Origin: Paludibacterium paludis
GTDB taxonomy: Bacteria > Pseudomonadota > Gammaproteobacteria > Burkholderiales > Chromobacteriaceae
NCBI RefSeq assembly: GCF_018802605.1
Contig: NZ_CP069161.1
Span: forward strand, 3,596,001-3,660,000
DNA length: 64,000 nt
Direction of reading: 5' to 3'
The notes under the pieces were generated by a model that worked only from the letters and a program-made list of their open reading frames with translations, was not told the origin of the DNA and searched no databases. The position numbers and the translations under genes were made by a program. Below, one piece after another: positions 1 to 8,931 of the stretch. Position 1 is the first letter of the stretch; every line of letters starts with the position of its first letter.

Positions 1-835
1 TGCGCCCTCCGGCGGCAAGCCCCAAGAGCTGGTGACCAAGGCAGATGCCGAACACCGGCAGACCCGCGCCGAGAATCTCCCGGATCGCGCCGATCGCGTA
101 GTCGCAAGGCTCGGGATCGCCGGGGCCGTTGGACAGGAACACACCGTCAGGCTTCATGCGCAGCACCTCGGCCGCAGGCGTCGTGGCGGGCACCACGGTC
201 AGCCGGCAGCCGCGCTCGGCCAGCATTCGAAGGATATTGTGCTTCACCCCGAAATCGTAGGCCACGACATGACGGGAAGCGGACGCGACCGGCGTGTAGC
301 CTTCACCCAGGCGCCACTCGCGCACGTTCCATTCATACGGCTCGGCGCACGTCACCACGCGAGCCAGATCCTGCCCCGCCATCGAACCGAATCCGCGCGC
401 CAGTTCGAGAGCGCGCGTCTCGTCCACCTCGCCCGCCATGATGCAGCCCGCCTGGGCACCCTTTTCGCGCAGGAGCCGGGTAAGACGGCGTGTATCGATG
501 CCGGCGATGGCCACGACGCCGTTCGCCTTGAGGTAATCGGACAGGGAAGATTCGGCGCGGAAGTTGCTGTGACGCGCGGGAAGATCGCGAACCACGAGGC
601 CAGATGCAAAAACGGCGCGAGATTCGGTATCTTCCGAATTCGCGCCGACATTGCCGATATGGGGATATGTCAGAGTGACAAGTTGCCTGGTGTATGAGGG
701 ATCCGTCAGTATTTCCTGATACCCCGTGATAGCGGTATTGAACACCACTTCACCGACGGTATGGCCCGTTGCTCCGATGGCGACACCCCTGAACAGGGTG
801 CCGTCAGCCAAGAGAAGAATTGCTGCAGTCGACAC
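1..835 (-). CDS. carA: Carbamoyl-phosphate synthase small (glutaminase) subunit, 3' part cut by window edge
   Basis: The product hydrolyses glutamine and passes ammonia to CarB to make carbamoyl phosphate for arginine and pyrimidine synthesis in the cytoplasm. 278 codons are visible. The N-terminal small-chain domain ([16 protein letters not shown] near the start, then the [11 protein letters not shown] stretch) is followed by a class I glutamine amidotransferase domain. The nucleophile motif GICLGHQ places the catalytic Cys at about residue 265; the later His/Glu part lies outside the window. I chose a GTG start at 835-833 because GGAG lies about 6 nt upstream and the family N-terminus begins there. 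It follows gspN on the same strand after 161 bp containing a strong hairpin. carB should lie beyond the left edge. Identification is secure; only the start is inferred. Confidence 0.96.
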   Translation of the reverse strand, partial: MSTAAILLLADGTLFRGVAIGATGHTVGEVVFNTAITGYQEILTDPSYTRQLVTLTYPHIGNVGANSEDTESRAVFASGLVVRDLPARHSNFRAESSLSDYLKANGVVAIAGIDTRRLTRLLREKGAQAGCIMAGEVDETRALELARGFGSMAGQDLARVVTCAEPYEWNVREWRLGEGYTPVASASRHVVAYDFGVKHNILRMLAERGCRLTVVPATTPAAEVLRMKPDGVFLSNGPGDPEPCDYAIGAIREILGAGLPVFGICLGHQLLGLAAGGR

Positions 836-896
836 TGGCTGGCTCCTAATGATACAGATTTGCAGTATTGTTCTTTTTGGAATCTTGATGTGAATA

Positions 897-927
897 ACGG
901 GACCGAGCGCCGGCGCGCACGTCCCGT
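897..927 (-). terminator. Strong hairpin between gspN and carA
   Basis: The arms ACGGGAC and GTCCCGT (7 bp) enclose an inner self-complementary GCGCCGGCGC core. On the minus strand the hairpin sits after gspN and before carA. No T-run follows, so it is not a textbook intrinsic terminator. It could stop gspN readthrough, protect an mRNA end, or act in the carA leader. Confidence 0.4.
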
Positions 928-996
928 TTGGTTAAACCTTTCAATGTTACCCCGGAAAAACCACAAAGTCAACGCCGCAATGTAACAACAATGTCA

Positions 997-1740
997 TCAA
1001 CGAGCGGAGCGAAGCTGCCAGTTGACCCCATTGTTGCCGTTCGGCTGCCCCAGCATGAGCAGCAGCGGTTTGAGGACTTCAAAGCGTTCCGGCCTCGACT
1101 CCGCCACGCCGGACAGGAGCATCGGCGCACCGGCCTGCCACTGCCCGTTACCCTCGATCATGAGATCGCCATCCAGCGTGCCGACGTGCAGCACGAGACT
1201 TTTGCCATTGCCCGCGACATCGAGCGCATAGGAACCGAACGGCGCGACACGCGTCAGGGACGAGGTGGCGGCATGCCATTCGACCCGCACATTACCGCTC
1301 AAGGTCTCCTCATTCGCCGAGAACCGGTCGCTCGACACCACCAGTTGCCCACCCAGCCCCGCGCTTTTCCACTCCGGGGACAAGCGCGCCACCGCGGCCA
1401 TCGGCAAGCTAAAACGCGCCCGCTCGATCTGCCAGCCGCGCCATCCGGCCTGCCAGACCCCCTTTTCCCCTTCGCTGCCGACTTCCCAGGCAAGTTTACC
1501 CTGCAAAAGCCGCTTGCCCTGGAAATGCCACTCCACCACGCTCATCGGCAAACTGCCGAGTTCCTTGTCGGTAAAGACGAACTGCCCGCGTCCGTTCCAG
1601 ACCGTTCCTTCGGCCGAGGAAAGATTCCAGCGCCCTCCCGTCGCCCTCTCGACCGGCCAGGACAACCAGCTTGCAGGCAAGGCCGCAACGAAGCCGGCAA
1701 GGGCGGCCAGAACGAGCAGCGCAGGCTTGATCCATTTCAT
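997..1740 (-). CDS. gspN: Type II secretion system protein N
   Basis: The 247-residue length and sequence fit the T2SN family, an inner-membrane-anchored accessory protein at the end of many gsp operons. One hydrophobic segment at residues 5-25 (KPALLVLAALAGFVAALPAS) should anchor it, with the rest periplasmic. The conserved-looking GGRWNLSSAEGTVWNGRG stretch follows at about residues 35-52. Its ATG overlaps the gspM stop by 4 nt (1737-1740), so the two are translationally coupled. It is the last secretion gene of the operon. GspN is dispensable in several bacteria, so its exact role here is unknown. Confidence 0.85.
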   Translation of the reverse strand: MKWIKPALLVLAALAGFVAALPASWLSWPVERATGGRWNLSSAEGTVWNGRGQFVFTDKELGSLPMSVVEWHFQGKRLLQGKLAWEVGSEGEKGVWQAGWRGWQIERARFSLPMAAVARLSPEWKSAGLGGQLVVSSDRFSANEETLSGNVRVEWHAATSSLTRVAPFGSYALDVAGNGKSLVLHVGTLDGDLMIEGNGQWQAGAPMLLSGVAESRPERFEVLKPLLLMLGQPNGNNGVNWQLRSAR

Positions 1741-2249
1741 GCCTCACCTCCCGCATGCACCAGAACCGCATCCAGTTTTATCCTCCCGGGGTGATCGGAG
1801 GGGGTCGCTGTCATACGCACGACATGCACCTGGGACTCGCGCTCAAGCATGCCGGCCAGACGCATCCAGGCATCGAAGCCCGCCTCTCCCGAGAGGCGGA
1901 CGCCGGCATCGCCCTCGACGGCGAGCTTGACCTCGTCGCGGGCAAAGGCGGCCCGATCCATGGTCGCTTCGATCACGGTCTGCAAGGATCTCGCGGACAG
2001 TGGCGTCATCGCCGTCTTGCCCGACAATTTCGATGCCTCGGCGGCCAACTGCTCCACGGCCATCACCTGCCCTTCCAGCCGAAGCGCGGCCTCCCGGTTG
2101 CGCGACACGGCAAGCTCAAGGGGCTGGAGAATACCGAACACCAGCAAGGACGGCGCGACAATCACCGCCATGGCGAGCAGCAGGCGCTGCTCGCGCAACG
2201 ATCGCTCCATCCAGATCCGCTTCAGGGCGGCCAAATATTTGCTGCGCAT
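1737..2249 (-). CDS. gspM: Type II secretion inner-membrane platform protein GspM
   Basis: A 170-residue bitopic protein. A short cytoplasmic N-terminus rich in Arg/Lys is followed by one transmembrane segment at about residues 25-44 (LLLAMAVIVAPSLLVFGILQ). Then comes a coiled-coil-prone stretch (REAALRLEGQVMAVEQLAAEASKL) and a small periplasmic ferredoxin-like domain. In the T2SS, GspM pairs with GspL and links the GspE ATPase to the platform. It begins one base after the gspL stop and overlaps gspN by 4 nt. The family is variable in sequence, so the call rests on topology, length and position between gspL and gspN. Confidence 0.88.
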   Translation of the reverse strand: MRSKYLAALKRIWMERSLREQRLLLAMAVIVAPSLLVFGILQPLELAVSRNREAALRLEGQVMAVEQLAAEASKLSGKTAMTPLSARSLQTVIEATMDRAAFARDEVKLAVEGDAGVRLSGEAGFDAWMRLAGMLERESQVHVVRMTATPSDHPGRIKLDAVLVHAGGEA

Positions 2250-3437
2250 TCAGGACTCCAGCACCAGGGTAAGTTCGGTTTCATCGGCAGACACCGAGCG
2301 GCTCGTCATCCGGACTCCCCTGACTTGCAGCCGGGCTTTCCAGGCCGACAACACCGTTGGCGGCAATTTGGCGAGCCGGATCGTGAGCCTTCCCGCCTCA
2401 TAGCCGATCACGCGAGGCTGCATCCCGTCACCGGATACCGAAGCGAGCGCGCCCGTCAGGGTCAGCATGCTGTCCCGTGCCGGCAGCCCCTGGGCAAGGC
2501 GCAATCTGTCCACCGCGCGGACGCCGGCCAGCACCGGAGCGGATTGAACCGACTCCTTGCCGGCCAACTGCGACGTCACCTCATGCAGGCGCGCTTGCAG
2601 CGATGCCTTGCGCCATCCCCACCATGCCGCCTGCCCCGCATCGACAAGCACGGTCCCCGCGACGAGCACGGCGAGAATGCCTCCCGCCCTCGCCAGCGCG
2701 GGACGCCATTGGCGCCAGCGCCGCCGCGCGGACAACTCGCCCCGGGCAAAATCGAAAGCGGCGGAGCCGCACGACGCCGACCGCCAGTCGTGCGCCGGGC
2801 CCAGGACCGCCTCGCGGTCGGGAAACAGCCGGTGCCAGGCGGCGGCCGTCTCCTGGCCGCAGACAAGAATACGGATGGCGGAATCCGGCATCGCCTTGCG
2901 CAACAGCAGGCGGGTCACGTCGGCATCCGAGTCGGGAATCAGCGCTACCGAGGTATCGTCCCGTCCGATCAGCCATCCGGCTTCGGTGAGCGCCACCACG
3001 GACTGCCCTTCCTCCGCCTCGGGCAACAGCGCTTCCTCGGGGAGAATCCGGTCGACAAGTCGGCCCAGTTTTTTTAACGTGGCGACAGCCAGACGCACCG
3101 GGGCCGATTCCGTCACGGCGACCATCACCCGTCCTTGCCGCGGTCGCTCGGCCGGAGCATAGAGATTGTGCTGCGGATCGTTGCACAGACTTTCTTCCAG
3201 GGCGAACCCCAGGGCGGCGTCCTTGAGCTGACGAACTCCCGGCGGCAAGGCAACGGCGCTGAACAGCGTTCTGCCGGCCGGCAGGACCAGTTCGAGCCGT
3301 TCGGCGCGCGGCCATCCGGCCGGAGGGCCATCTCCTCTGGCCGTTACCTGTCCCCGGCCATCCAGCACCGACCAGGCCATGGAGGGGTCAAGATCCGGCC
3401 ATCCCGCTCTCATATACAATCTAAGGGTTGTTGTCAT
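2250..3437 (-). CDS. gspL: Type II secretion platform protein GspL
   Basis: 395 residues, normal for GspL. The N-terminal two thirds form the actin-like cytoplasmic domain that binds the GspE ATPase. A transmembrane helix at about residues 250-266 (GGILAVLVAGTVLVDAG) is followed by a periplasmic ferredoxin-like domain that pairs with GspM. The ATG at 3437 has AGGAG just upstream and lies 17 nt inside the 3' end of gspK, so translation is probably coupled. The gene abuts gspM. It is one of the less conserved Gsp proteins, but operon order and topology support it. Confidence 0.92.
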   Translation of the reverse strand: MTTTLRLYMRAGWPDLDPSMAWSVLDGRGQVTARGDGPPAGWPRAERLELVLPAGRTLFSAVALPPGVRQLKDAALGFALEESLCNDPQHNLYAPAERPRQGRVMVAVTESAPVRLAVATLKKLGRLVDRILPEEALLPEAEEGQSVVALTEAGWLIGRDDTSVALIPDSDADVTRLLLRKAMPDSAIRILVCGQETAAAWHRLFPDREAVLGPAHDWRSASCGSAAFDFARGELSARRRWRQWRPALARAGGILAVLVAGTVLVDAGQAAWWGWRKASLQARLHEVTSQLAGKESVQSAPVLAGVRAVDRLRLAQGLPARDSMLTLTGALASVSGDGMQPRVIGYEAGRLTIRLAKLPPTVLSAWKARLQVRGVRMTSRSVSADETELTLVLES

Positions 3438-4362
3438 GTGTCTCCTGTCGGGGCAAGGCCCCCACCCCGTCCTGCCGCCAGATCACGCGGGCCCCGCCTT
3501 CGGAGGGGTCCACCTTCACCATGGCCCTTGTGGCCAGAACGATCCGTCCCTGCTTCACCCGGCTCTCCAGGCGAAACCATCCCGAATCGGTCGACGCCCA
3601 ATCCTTGACCCTGTCCCGCTCCGCATCCGGCTTGACCCGGTTGATGAAATCGGCCACGTTCACAAAATAGTTCACTACCCGCTGCCTTGACTGAGCCTCG
3701 AGCATGCCCGGATCGACATCGGGCATCAGCGCCTTCAGAAGCGGCACCGGCGCGGTATTCACATTGATGCGGTTGACGCTTTGCGGCAGAACCGTGACAT
3801 ACGGTTCGAGCCTGGCGATCACCTCCGGCGTGAATCCCGTCACCCAGCGCAGCATATCGAGACGCTCCAGCCAATTGGCCGACAGGGCCGGGGGGCCTCC
3901 CTCCTGGCTGGCGTCGCCCACCCTCAGTTGCATGTGATTCATGAGGGCGTTCGACAAGGACAGGGGTAAATGCAACTGCGCGAGCAGACGCCGGAACTGC
4001 GCGACGCGCAATGGATCCTGCACCCCTTCTCGGGTACCCAGCGCATTCAGGTTGAAACGCCCCTGCATGTCGGTCAGAGTTCCACTGACCTTGACGCCCT
4101 GAGCCTCGGTTTCCGGCATCGGCTGCGCCCACAGTTGCCCGGGATACACCACCGGCGAAGTCATCCTGTTGTACTGGAGCACGGCCACCGCCCAGGTGAT
4201 ACCGGCGCGCGTCACTTCCCGAACCTGCGCCCGCGTCTGCTCCTCCTCGACCTGGCGCCACCACAGGTGCTGCTGCCAAAGCATCAAGGCGCTGGCCGAC
4301 GCCGCCAGCGCGACCAGAAGCAGGGCTATCACGACCGCCATGCCCTTCTGCGATTTTTTCAT
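3421..4362 (-). CDS. gspK: Minor pseudopilin GspK
   Basis: 313 residues, larger than the other pseudopilins, as expected for GspK. It starts MKKSQKGMAVVIALLLVALA: a short basic leader, a Gly before the predicted prepilin peptidase cut, then the hydrophobic helix. The usual Glu at mature position 5 is absent, typical of GspK, which tips the pseudopilus with GspI and GspJ. The large C-terminal globular domain carries helix-hairpin-helix-like sequence (RINVNTAPVPLLKALMP). I took the ATG at 4362 because it gives the class III leader and overlaps the gspJ stop as ATGA. The upstream open frame lies inside gspJ and was discarded. Confidence 0.93.
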   Translation of the reverse strand: MKKSQKGMAVVIALLLVALAASASALMLWQQHLWWRQVEEEQTRAQVREVTRAGITWAVAVLQYNRMTSPVVYPGQLWAQPMPETEAQGVKVSGTLTDMQGRFNLNALGTREGVQDPLRVAQFRRLLAQLHLPLSLSNALMNHMQLRVGDASQEGGPPALSANWLERLDMLRWVTGFTPEVIARLEPYVTVLPQSVNRINVNTAPVPLLKALMPDVDPGMLEAQSRQRVVNYFVNVADFINRVKPDAERDRVKDWASTDSGWFRLESRVKQGRIVLATRAMVKVDPSEGGARVIWRQDGVGALPRQETHDNNP

Positions 4363-4937
4363 GGCAGATTCCACAAGCGGGTTACCGCCGTTCCATCCGG
4401 CATGACCACGCGCATTTCCAGCGCCCGGGGGGAACCCGCGCTGTCGCCATCGCGCGGCCACGCTCCGACAAATCCGCCATCCGGCGACATCACGCGCCAA
4501 CTCACCCGGTAGCCGGGCGGAAACAGCCGGTACGGCCGGGAGGCGACGGACGCGCCGAGTCGCTGCCCTTGCCAGGTCAGCCCTGCCGCCCCGGAGCGAT
4601 AGCTCAGGCGCTCCCGGCCCTGCGGCGTCAGCCCCGAATAGACCTCCAGATCGAGACTCGCGTCGCCCTCGCTTCCCGACAGCCTGAGCGGTACCGCGAA
4701 CCGGCCCTGGCGACGGGCCTCTTCGAGCCATGCCTCGGTCGGCAGGCGTGACAGATCGGTTTCCACGCGCCGGAAGGCCCGGGCCAGATCCACCCAGCGC
4801 CGGGATGTTTCCATGAGACTTTCGCGGGCGATCAGCAAGTTGCTGAACGCCTTGTAACCGAGCACGGACAGAATAGCCATGATGCTCATCGCGATAAGGA
4901 TCTCGATCAGGGTCAATCCCCTTTGCCGCCGCTTCAT
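4359..4937 (-). CDS. gspJ: Minor pseudopilin GspJ
   Basis: 192 residues starting MKRRQRG/LTLIEILIAMSIMAIL, a class III prepilin leader with Gly at -1 and Glu at +5. It is the substrate of a prepilin peptidase; PilD, encoded near 22 kb, is the only candidate in this window. GspJ joins the GspH-I-J-K tip complex of the pseudopilus. The ATG at 4937 was chosen for the leader and for the short overlap with the end of gspI (4934). The longer upstream frame is antisense to nothing and overlaps gspI, so it was rejected. Confidence 0.93.
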   Translation of the reverse strand: MKRRQRGLTLIEILIAMSIMAILSVLGYKAFSNLLIARESLMETSRRWVDLARAFRRVETDLSRLPTEAWLEEARRQGRFAVPLRLSGSEGDASLDLEVYSGLTPQGRERLSYRSGAAGLTWQGQRLGASVASRPYRLFPPGYRVSWRVMSPDGGFVGAWPRDGDSAGSPRALEMRVVMPDGTAVTRLWNLP

Positions 4938-5314
4938 CGCGCGGTTCCCACCGGCCGCGTCACGAACCCGGTCAGTTCGGCCAGCACATAGCGTTGCGCG
5001 CCATTCGCCAGAATACGCACTTCCACTTTCCGGAAATCCGGATTCGGCGTTTCGCTGACTTGCTGCTCCCAGCGCCATACGCGCTTGTCCTCGACCATTT
5101 CGCCGGCGGTAACGCCGGGAGTCGGCCATTCCTTGCGCGCCTCGAGCAAGGCCAGACGGTTTTGCGCCGTCCAGCCGGCCAGCATGCGCACGCGCAAGGC
5201 TTCGCTGTTGTCCGCGGCCAGCGCCCCCGCGCGCAGCAGCGCCGAGAGCGCGATCGCCATGATGGCCAGGGCGACCAGCACCTCGAAGAGGGTGAATCCG
5301 CGAGCCGTGCGCAT
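4934..5314 (-). CDS. gspI: Minor pseudopilin GspI
   Basis: 126 residues starting MRTARG/FTLFEVLVALAIMAIALS, with Gly -1, Phe +1 and Glu +5 of the prepilin motif. The length matches GspI, the smallest minor pseudopilin and nucleator of the tip complex. The start at 5314 overlaps the gspH stop codon region by one base, and the end overlaps gspJ by 4 nt. These overlaps fit a tightly coupled operon in which H, I, J and K are made in fixed ratio. Confidence 0.93.
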   Translation of the reverse strand: MRTARGFTLFEVLVALAIMAIALSALLRAGALAADNSEALRVRMLAGWTAQNRLALLEARKEWPTPGVTAGEMVEDKRVWRWEQQVSETPNPDFRKVEVRILANGAQRYVLAELTGFVTRPVGTAR

Positions 5315-5781
5315 CACGAGGCGTCCCCCACCTCGACACGGCCAAGCGGCGTCAACTCGAGCCTGAGCCTGCGCGTCTCGGAGCGCAAAACCAGATGCAA
5401 CGGCGTACCCTGCCCTTCCTGCCACAAGAGGATCGGACCACCCGGCAACTTGCCTGCCGCTTCACCCACGATACCCTCCGGCCACTCCCGTTCCTTGAAA
5501 AAATCATCACCGACAGGCTGCCAGCGGCCATCCTCGCCCAGCCTGCGGAAGGCGTAACCGCGCGGCAGCCATACCAACCCCAGCGCATCGCCCTGCTCGG
5601 AGGCGTCCGCCGCCTGCTCAAGAATGCGGGCAAAGCGGTACGCCTCGTCCTCCATCTGCCTGTGGGTATCGGGCCGCATCGACAGCGTGACTGTCGCGGA
5701 CAGAACGCCGATGATCACCAGCACCACCAGTATCTCGATCAGCGTGAATCCCGTTTGCCCTGTCCGGGTGACCGCTTTCAT
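5314..5781 (-). CDS. gspH: Minor pseudopilin GspH
   Basis: 155 residues with leader MKAVTRTGQTG/FTLIEILVVLVIIGVL, a clear class III signal (Gly -1, Phe +1, Glu +5). A GspH-type beta domain follows (RMEDEAYRFARILEQA-like helix, then LGLVWLPRGYAFRRL). GspH links the major pseudopilin shaft to the I-J-K tip. It follows gspG after 12 nt and overlaps gspI by one base. Confidence 0.93.
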   Translation of the reverse strand: MKAVTRTGQTGFTLIEILVVLVIIGVLSATVTLSMRPDTHRQMEDEAYRFARILEQAADASEQGDALGLVWLPRGYAFRRLGEDGRWQPVGDDFFKEREWPEGIVGEAAGKLPGGPILLWQEGQGTPLHLVLRSETRRLRLELTPLGRVEVGDAS

Positions 5782-5793
5782 GCCAGTCAGCCG

Positions 5794-6228
5794 TTACTGG
5801 CCATTCCAGTTGCCGATCCAGTTCTTTTCATCGGCGGTCTCGCCATCCGCGCCCTGGCTCCAGATATCGATCTCGCCATGGGTTCCCGGATTGGCATAGC
5901 CGTACGAATTGCCCCACGGATCTTTCGGCATGCGTTCAAGATAACCGCCCGGCTTCCAGTTCCTGGGCAAGGGATTGGCCGTCGGTTTTTCCACCAGCGA
6001 CTTCAATCCCTGTTCCGTTGTCGGGTAGCGGCCATTATCCAGACGGTAGAGCTTGAGCGCCTGGGAAATGGCGTTGATGTCCTGGCGCGCCGCCACCGCC
6101 CTGGCCTCGTCGGGACGGCTCATCACTTTGGGTACGACCAGTACGGCCAGCACGCCGAGAATCACGATAACCACCATGATCTCGATCAGGGTGAATCCTT
6201 TTTGCACACTGCGTTTCATTGCTTTCAT
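5794..6228 (-). CDS. gspG: Major pseudopilin GspG
   Basis: 144 residues from the ATG at 6228, preceded by GGAGA 5 nt upstream. The leader [31 protein letters not shown] is followed by the typical GspG body: the motif [16 protein letters not shown] at mid-protein and the DPWGNSYGY calcium-site loop with acidic residues near the C-terminus. GspG polymerises into the periplasmic pseudopilus that pushes substrates through the secretin. A longer start at 6255 would add nine residues without a ribosome site. It lies 38 nt after gspF, the largest gap inside the operon, giving room for the good ribosome site needed by the most abundant subunit. Confidence 0.96.
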   Translation of the reverse strand: MKAMKRSVQKGFTLIEIMVVIVILGVLAVLVVPKVMSRPDEARAVAARQDINAISQALKLYRLDNGRYPTTEQGLKSLVEKPTANPLPRNWKPGGYLERMPKDPWGNSYGYANPGTHGEIDIWSQGADGETADEKNWIGNWNGQ

Positions 6229-6266
6229 GCCTGTCTCCGCTACACGATGTCGCACCGGGCGCCGCC

Positions 6267-7475
6267 TCAGTGGACCATTTGGTTCATATCTATGATTGGC
6301 AACATGATAGCCAGCACAATGGTCATCACCACGCCGCCCATCACCAGGATCAGCAAAGGTTCAATCAGGGTCGTGAAGGTCGCCAGACGACTTTCGACCT
6401 CTTCTTGCTGCTGGTGCGCCGCCTTGTCGAGCATCATGGCCAAGGTGCCGCTCGCCTCGCCGCTGCCGATCAGATGGATCAGAACGGGAGGGAACTGCCT
6501 GCACACCGCGAGCGCCCGGGCAAGCCCGCCGCCCTCCCGCACCCGGGCCATCGCTTCGGTCAGCCCCTCCTGCATCGGCACCAGCGTGACCAGCCCTCGG
6601 GCGGTCTCCATAGCGGCCAATAACGGCACACCGCTGCCGACCAGGATGGAGAGCGTGCTGGCCATGCGCGCGGTGTTGATGGCGCGCAACAATCGACCCA
6701 GCACCGGCAATGCGAGTAGACGGACATGCACGGCGGCCCGAACCCCCGGCATGCGCAAGCTGCGGGCGAACAGCCATCCGGCCAGCGCGACCAGGGCCGC
6801 CGCCACCAGACCCCATTCGCGCATGCCGCGACTGAGCGCCACCAGCATGCGGGTCAGCACAGGCAGGCTCTGGTGAGTATCGGTGAATACCGCCACCACC
6901 TGGGGCACCACATAGGTCATCAACCCCGTCACCACGGCAAAGGCCACCAGCGTCACCACTGCGGGATAGGCCAGCGCCAGCATCACTTTCTTGCGCATGC
7001 GCTCGCGCCGCTCGAGGTACTCGGCCAAACGTTCCATGACCGTATCGAGATGGCCGCTTTGCTCGCCGGCGTGCACCAGCGACCGGTAAATAACGGGAAA
7101 CACTTCGCCACAATCGGTCAGCGCCTGCGCGAAACTTTGTCCTTCCATGATGCGCCCGCGCAGGCCCGCCACGATCTGGCGGGCACGGGGGTTCTCGCTT
7201 TGGTCGACCACCGCGGTCAACGCGCGCTCCAGCGTCAGGCCGGCATTGAGCAGGGTGGAGATCTGCTGGGTCAGCATGACCATTTCCGTCATGGGCAATC
7301 CGCGCCGCCCCCCTTTGCCGCCTTGCGTCTCTGCGGACCGGGCCGCGCTCAAGTCGACCAGCGTGATGCCTTTGTCGCGTAATTGCACGCGCGCCGCTCG
7401 CGCCGACTCCGCCTCGAGGATTCCGTTGATGCGCTTGCCCGACGCATCGATGGCTTCATACCGGAATGCGGCCAT
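6267..7475 (-). CDS. gspF: Type II secretion inner-membrane platform protein GspF
   Basis: 402 residues with two repeated T2SSF cytoplasmic helical domains (residues about 68-190 and 270-390), each followed by hydrophobic segments, three transmembrane helices in all. Typical sequence includes [18 protein letters not shown] in the first repeat and the matching [16 protein letters not shown] in the second. GspF sits in the middle of the platform under the pseudopilus and touches the GspE ATPase. It begins one base after the gspE stop. It is paralogous to PilC at 22.6-23.8 kb; the operon context separates them. Confidence 0.96.
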   Translation of the reverse strand: MAAFRYEAIDASGKRINGILEAESARAARVQLRDKGITLVDLSAARSAETQGGKGGRRGLPMTEMVMLTQQISTLLNAGLTLERALTAVVDQSENPRARQIVAGLRGRIMEGQSFAQALTDCGEVFPVIYRSLVHAGEQSGHLDTVMERLAEYLERRERMRKKVMLALAYPAVVTLVAFAVVTGLMTYVVPQVVAVFTDTHQSLPVLTRMLVALSRGMREWGLVAAALVALAGWLFARSLRMPGVRAAVHVRLLALPVLGRLLRAINTARMASTLSILVGSGVPLLAAMETARGLVTLVPMQEGLTEAMARVREGGGLARALAVCRQFPPVLIHLIGSGEASGTLAMMLDKAAHQQQEEVESRLATFTTLIEPLLILVMGGVVMTIVLAIMLPIIDMNQMVH

Positions 7476-7476
7476 G

Positions 7477-8931
7477 TCAGCTCCGTGTCACCCGCAGGAT
7501 TTCCTCGAGCGACGTTTCGCCAGCCTGCACCCAGCGCATTCCGTCGTCGCGCAAGCTGCGCATCCCCGTGGCGAGTGCCTGATCGCGGATCTGTTGCTCG
7601 GATGAACGATCATGGATCAGTCGCTGCATCGCATCGTCGATCAGCATCAGCTCGTAAATACCGTAGCGCCCCCGGTAGCCGGACTGCGCGCAGGCGGGGC
7701 AGCCGACAGGGCGGTAATGCGGGCGGCCCGCCGAGCCCTCGTACGGCACGGGATGCTCGGCCTTGCACTCCGGACACAAGCGGCGCACCAGACGCTGGGC
7801 CATCACGCCCAGCATCGACGATGCCAGCAGGAACGGCTCCACCCCCATGTCCACAAGACGCGTCACCGCGCTGGCGGCATCGTTGGTGTGCAAGGTCGCC
7901 AGCACCAGGTGGCCGGTAAGCGAAGCCTGCACCGCGATCTGGGCTGTCTCGAGATCGCGGATTTCGCCAATCATGATGACATCAGGATCCTGACGCAGGA
8001 TGGCCCGCAGCGCCTTGGCAAAACTCATATCGATCCGGGCGTTCACCTGAGTCTGGCCGATGCCGTCCAGATGATATTCGACCGGATCCTCCACGGTCAT
8101 GATGTTGGTGGTCGAGGCATCGAGCCGAGACAGCGAGGCATACAACGTCGTTGTTTTACCTGAGCCGGTGGGACCGGTCACCAGGATGATCCCGTGCGGC
8201 TGACGGATCAGCCGGTCGACCTCCTCGAGCGTGGCGGCGGACATGCCAAGACTCGCCAGATCGAGCCTCGCCGCTTCCTTGTCCAGCAGACGCAATACCA
8301 CCCGCTCGCCATGGCTGGTCGGCAAGGTGGAAACACGCACATCCACGGGCCGGCCGCCCAATCGGATCGAAATGCGACCGTCCTGGGGAATGCGTTTCTC
8401 GGAAATGTCGAGATTGGCCATGATCTTGATTCGCGAGACCATCGCGCCATGCAGCGCCCGATGCGGCGTGACCACATCGCGCAAGCTGCCATCCAGCCGG
8501 AAACGGACTACCGAACAGTCCTCGAAAGGCTCGATATGAATGTCGGAGGCCTGGTCGCGCAACGCCTGGGTCAGCAGCGCGTTGATCATGCGGATGATCG
8601 GAGCGTCGCCTTCGGACTCGAGCAGGTCCTCCACGGTCGGCAGGGCTTCGATCATGCGGGTCAGATCGATGTCCTGACCGATATCGTCCACCACCCCGGC
8701 CGCGCCGTCGCGCCCGGCGTACACCGCCGAAAGCCGCTTGTCGAACTCCGCGGCCTGAAGCACTTTCACGGAGCCCGGCGCGGGATGAAGCCGCAGGACT
8801 TCTCCCCACGCCTCGGGCCTGGCGTCATCCCGGATCCACAATTCGCGTCCGTTCCCTTCCTCGACCAGCATCACGCCGTTATTGCGGGCAAAGGAAAACG
8901 GCAGCGTGGCGTTCGGCGCGATGGCATTCAT
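7477..8931 (-). CDS. gspE: Type II secretion ATPase GspE
   Basis: 484-residue cytoplasmic hexameric ATPase that powers pseudopilus assembly. Visible motifs: Walker A GPTGSGKT at 253-260, Asp box VEDPVEYH, Walker B PDVIMIGEIRD at 316-326, His box TGHLVLATLHTND, and a zinc knuckle with Cys 386, 389, 411 and 414 in the CM domain. The N-terminal domain for GspL binding is short. Its ATG overlaps the gspD stop as ATGA (8928-8931). It is paralogous to PilB in this window but has a different N-terminus and lies within gsp genes. Confidence 0.97.
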   Translation of the reverse strand: MNAIAPNATLPFSFARNNGVMLVEEGNGRELWIRDDARPEAWGEVLRLHPAPGSVKVLQAAEFDKRLSAVYAGRDGAAGVVDDIGQDIDLTRMIEALPTVEDLLESEGDAPIIRMINALLTQALRDQASDIHIEPFEDCSVVRFRLDGSLRDVVTPHRALHGAMVSRIKIMANLDISEKRIPQDGRISIRLGGRPVDVRVSTLPTSHGERVVLRLLDKEAARLDLASLGMSAATLEEVDRLIRQPHGIILVTGPTGSGKTTTLYASLSRLDASTTNIMTVEDPVEYHLDGIGQTQVNARIDMSFAKALRAILRQDPDVIMIGEIRDLETAQIAVQASLTGHLVLATLHTNDAASAVTRLVDMGVEPFLLASSMLGVMAQRLVRRLCPECKAEHPVPYEGSAGRPHYRPVGCPACAQSGYRGRYGIYELMLIDDAMQRLIHDRSSEQQIRDQALATGMRSLRDDGMRWVQAGETSLEEILRVTRS

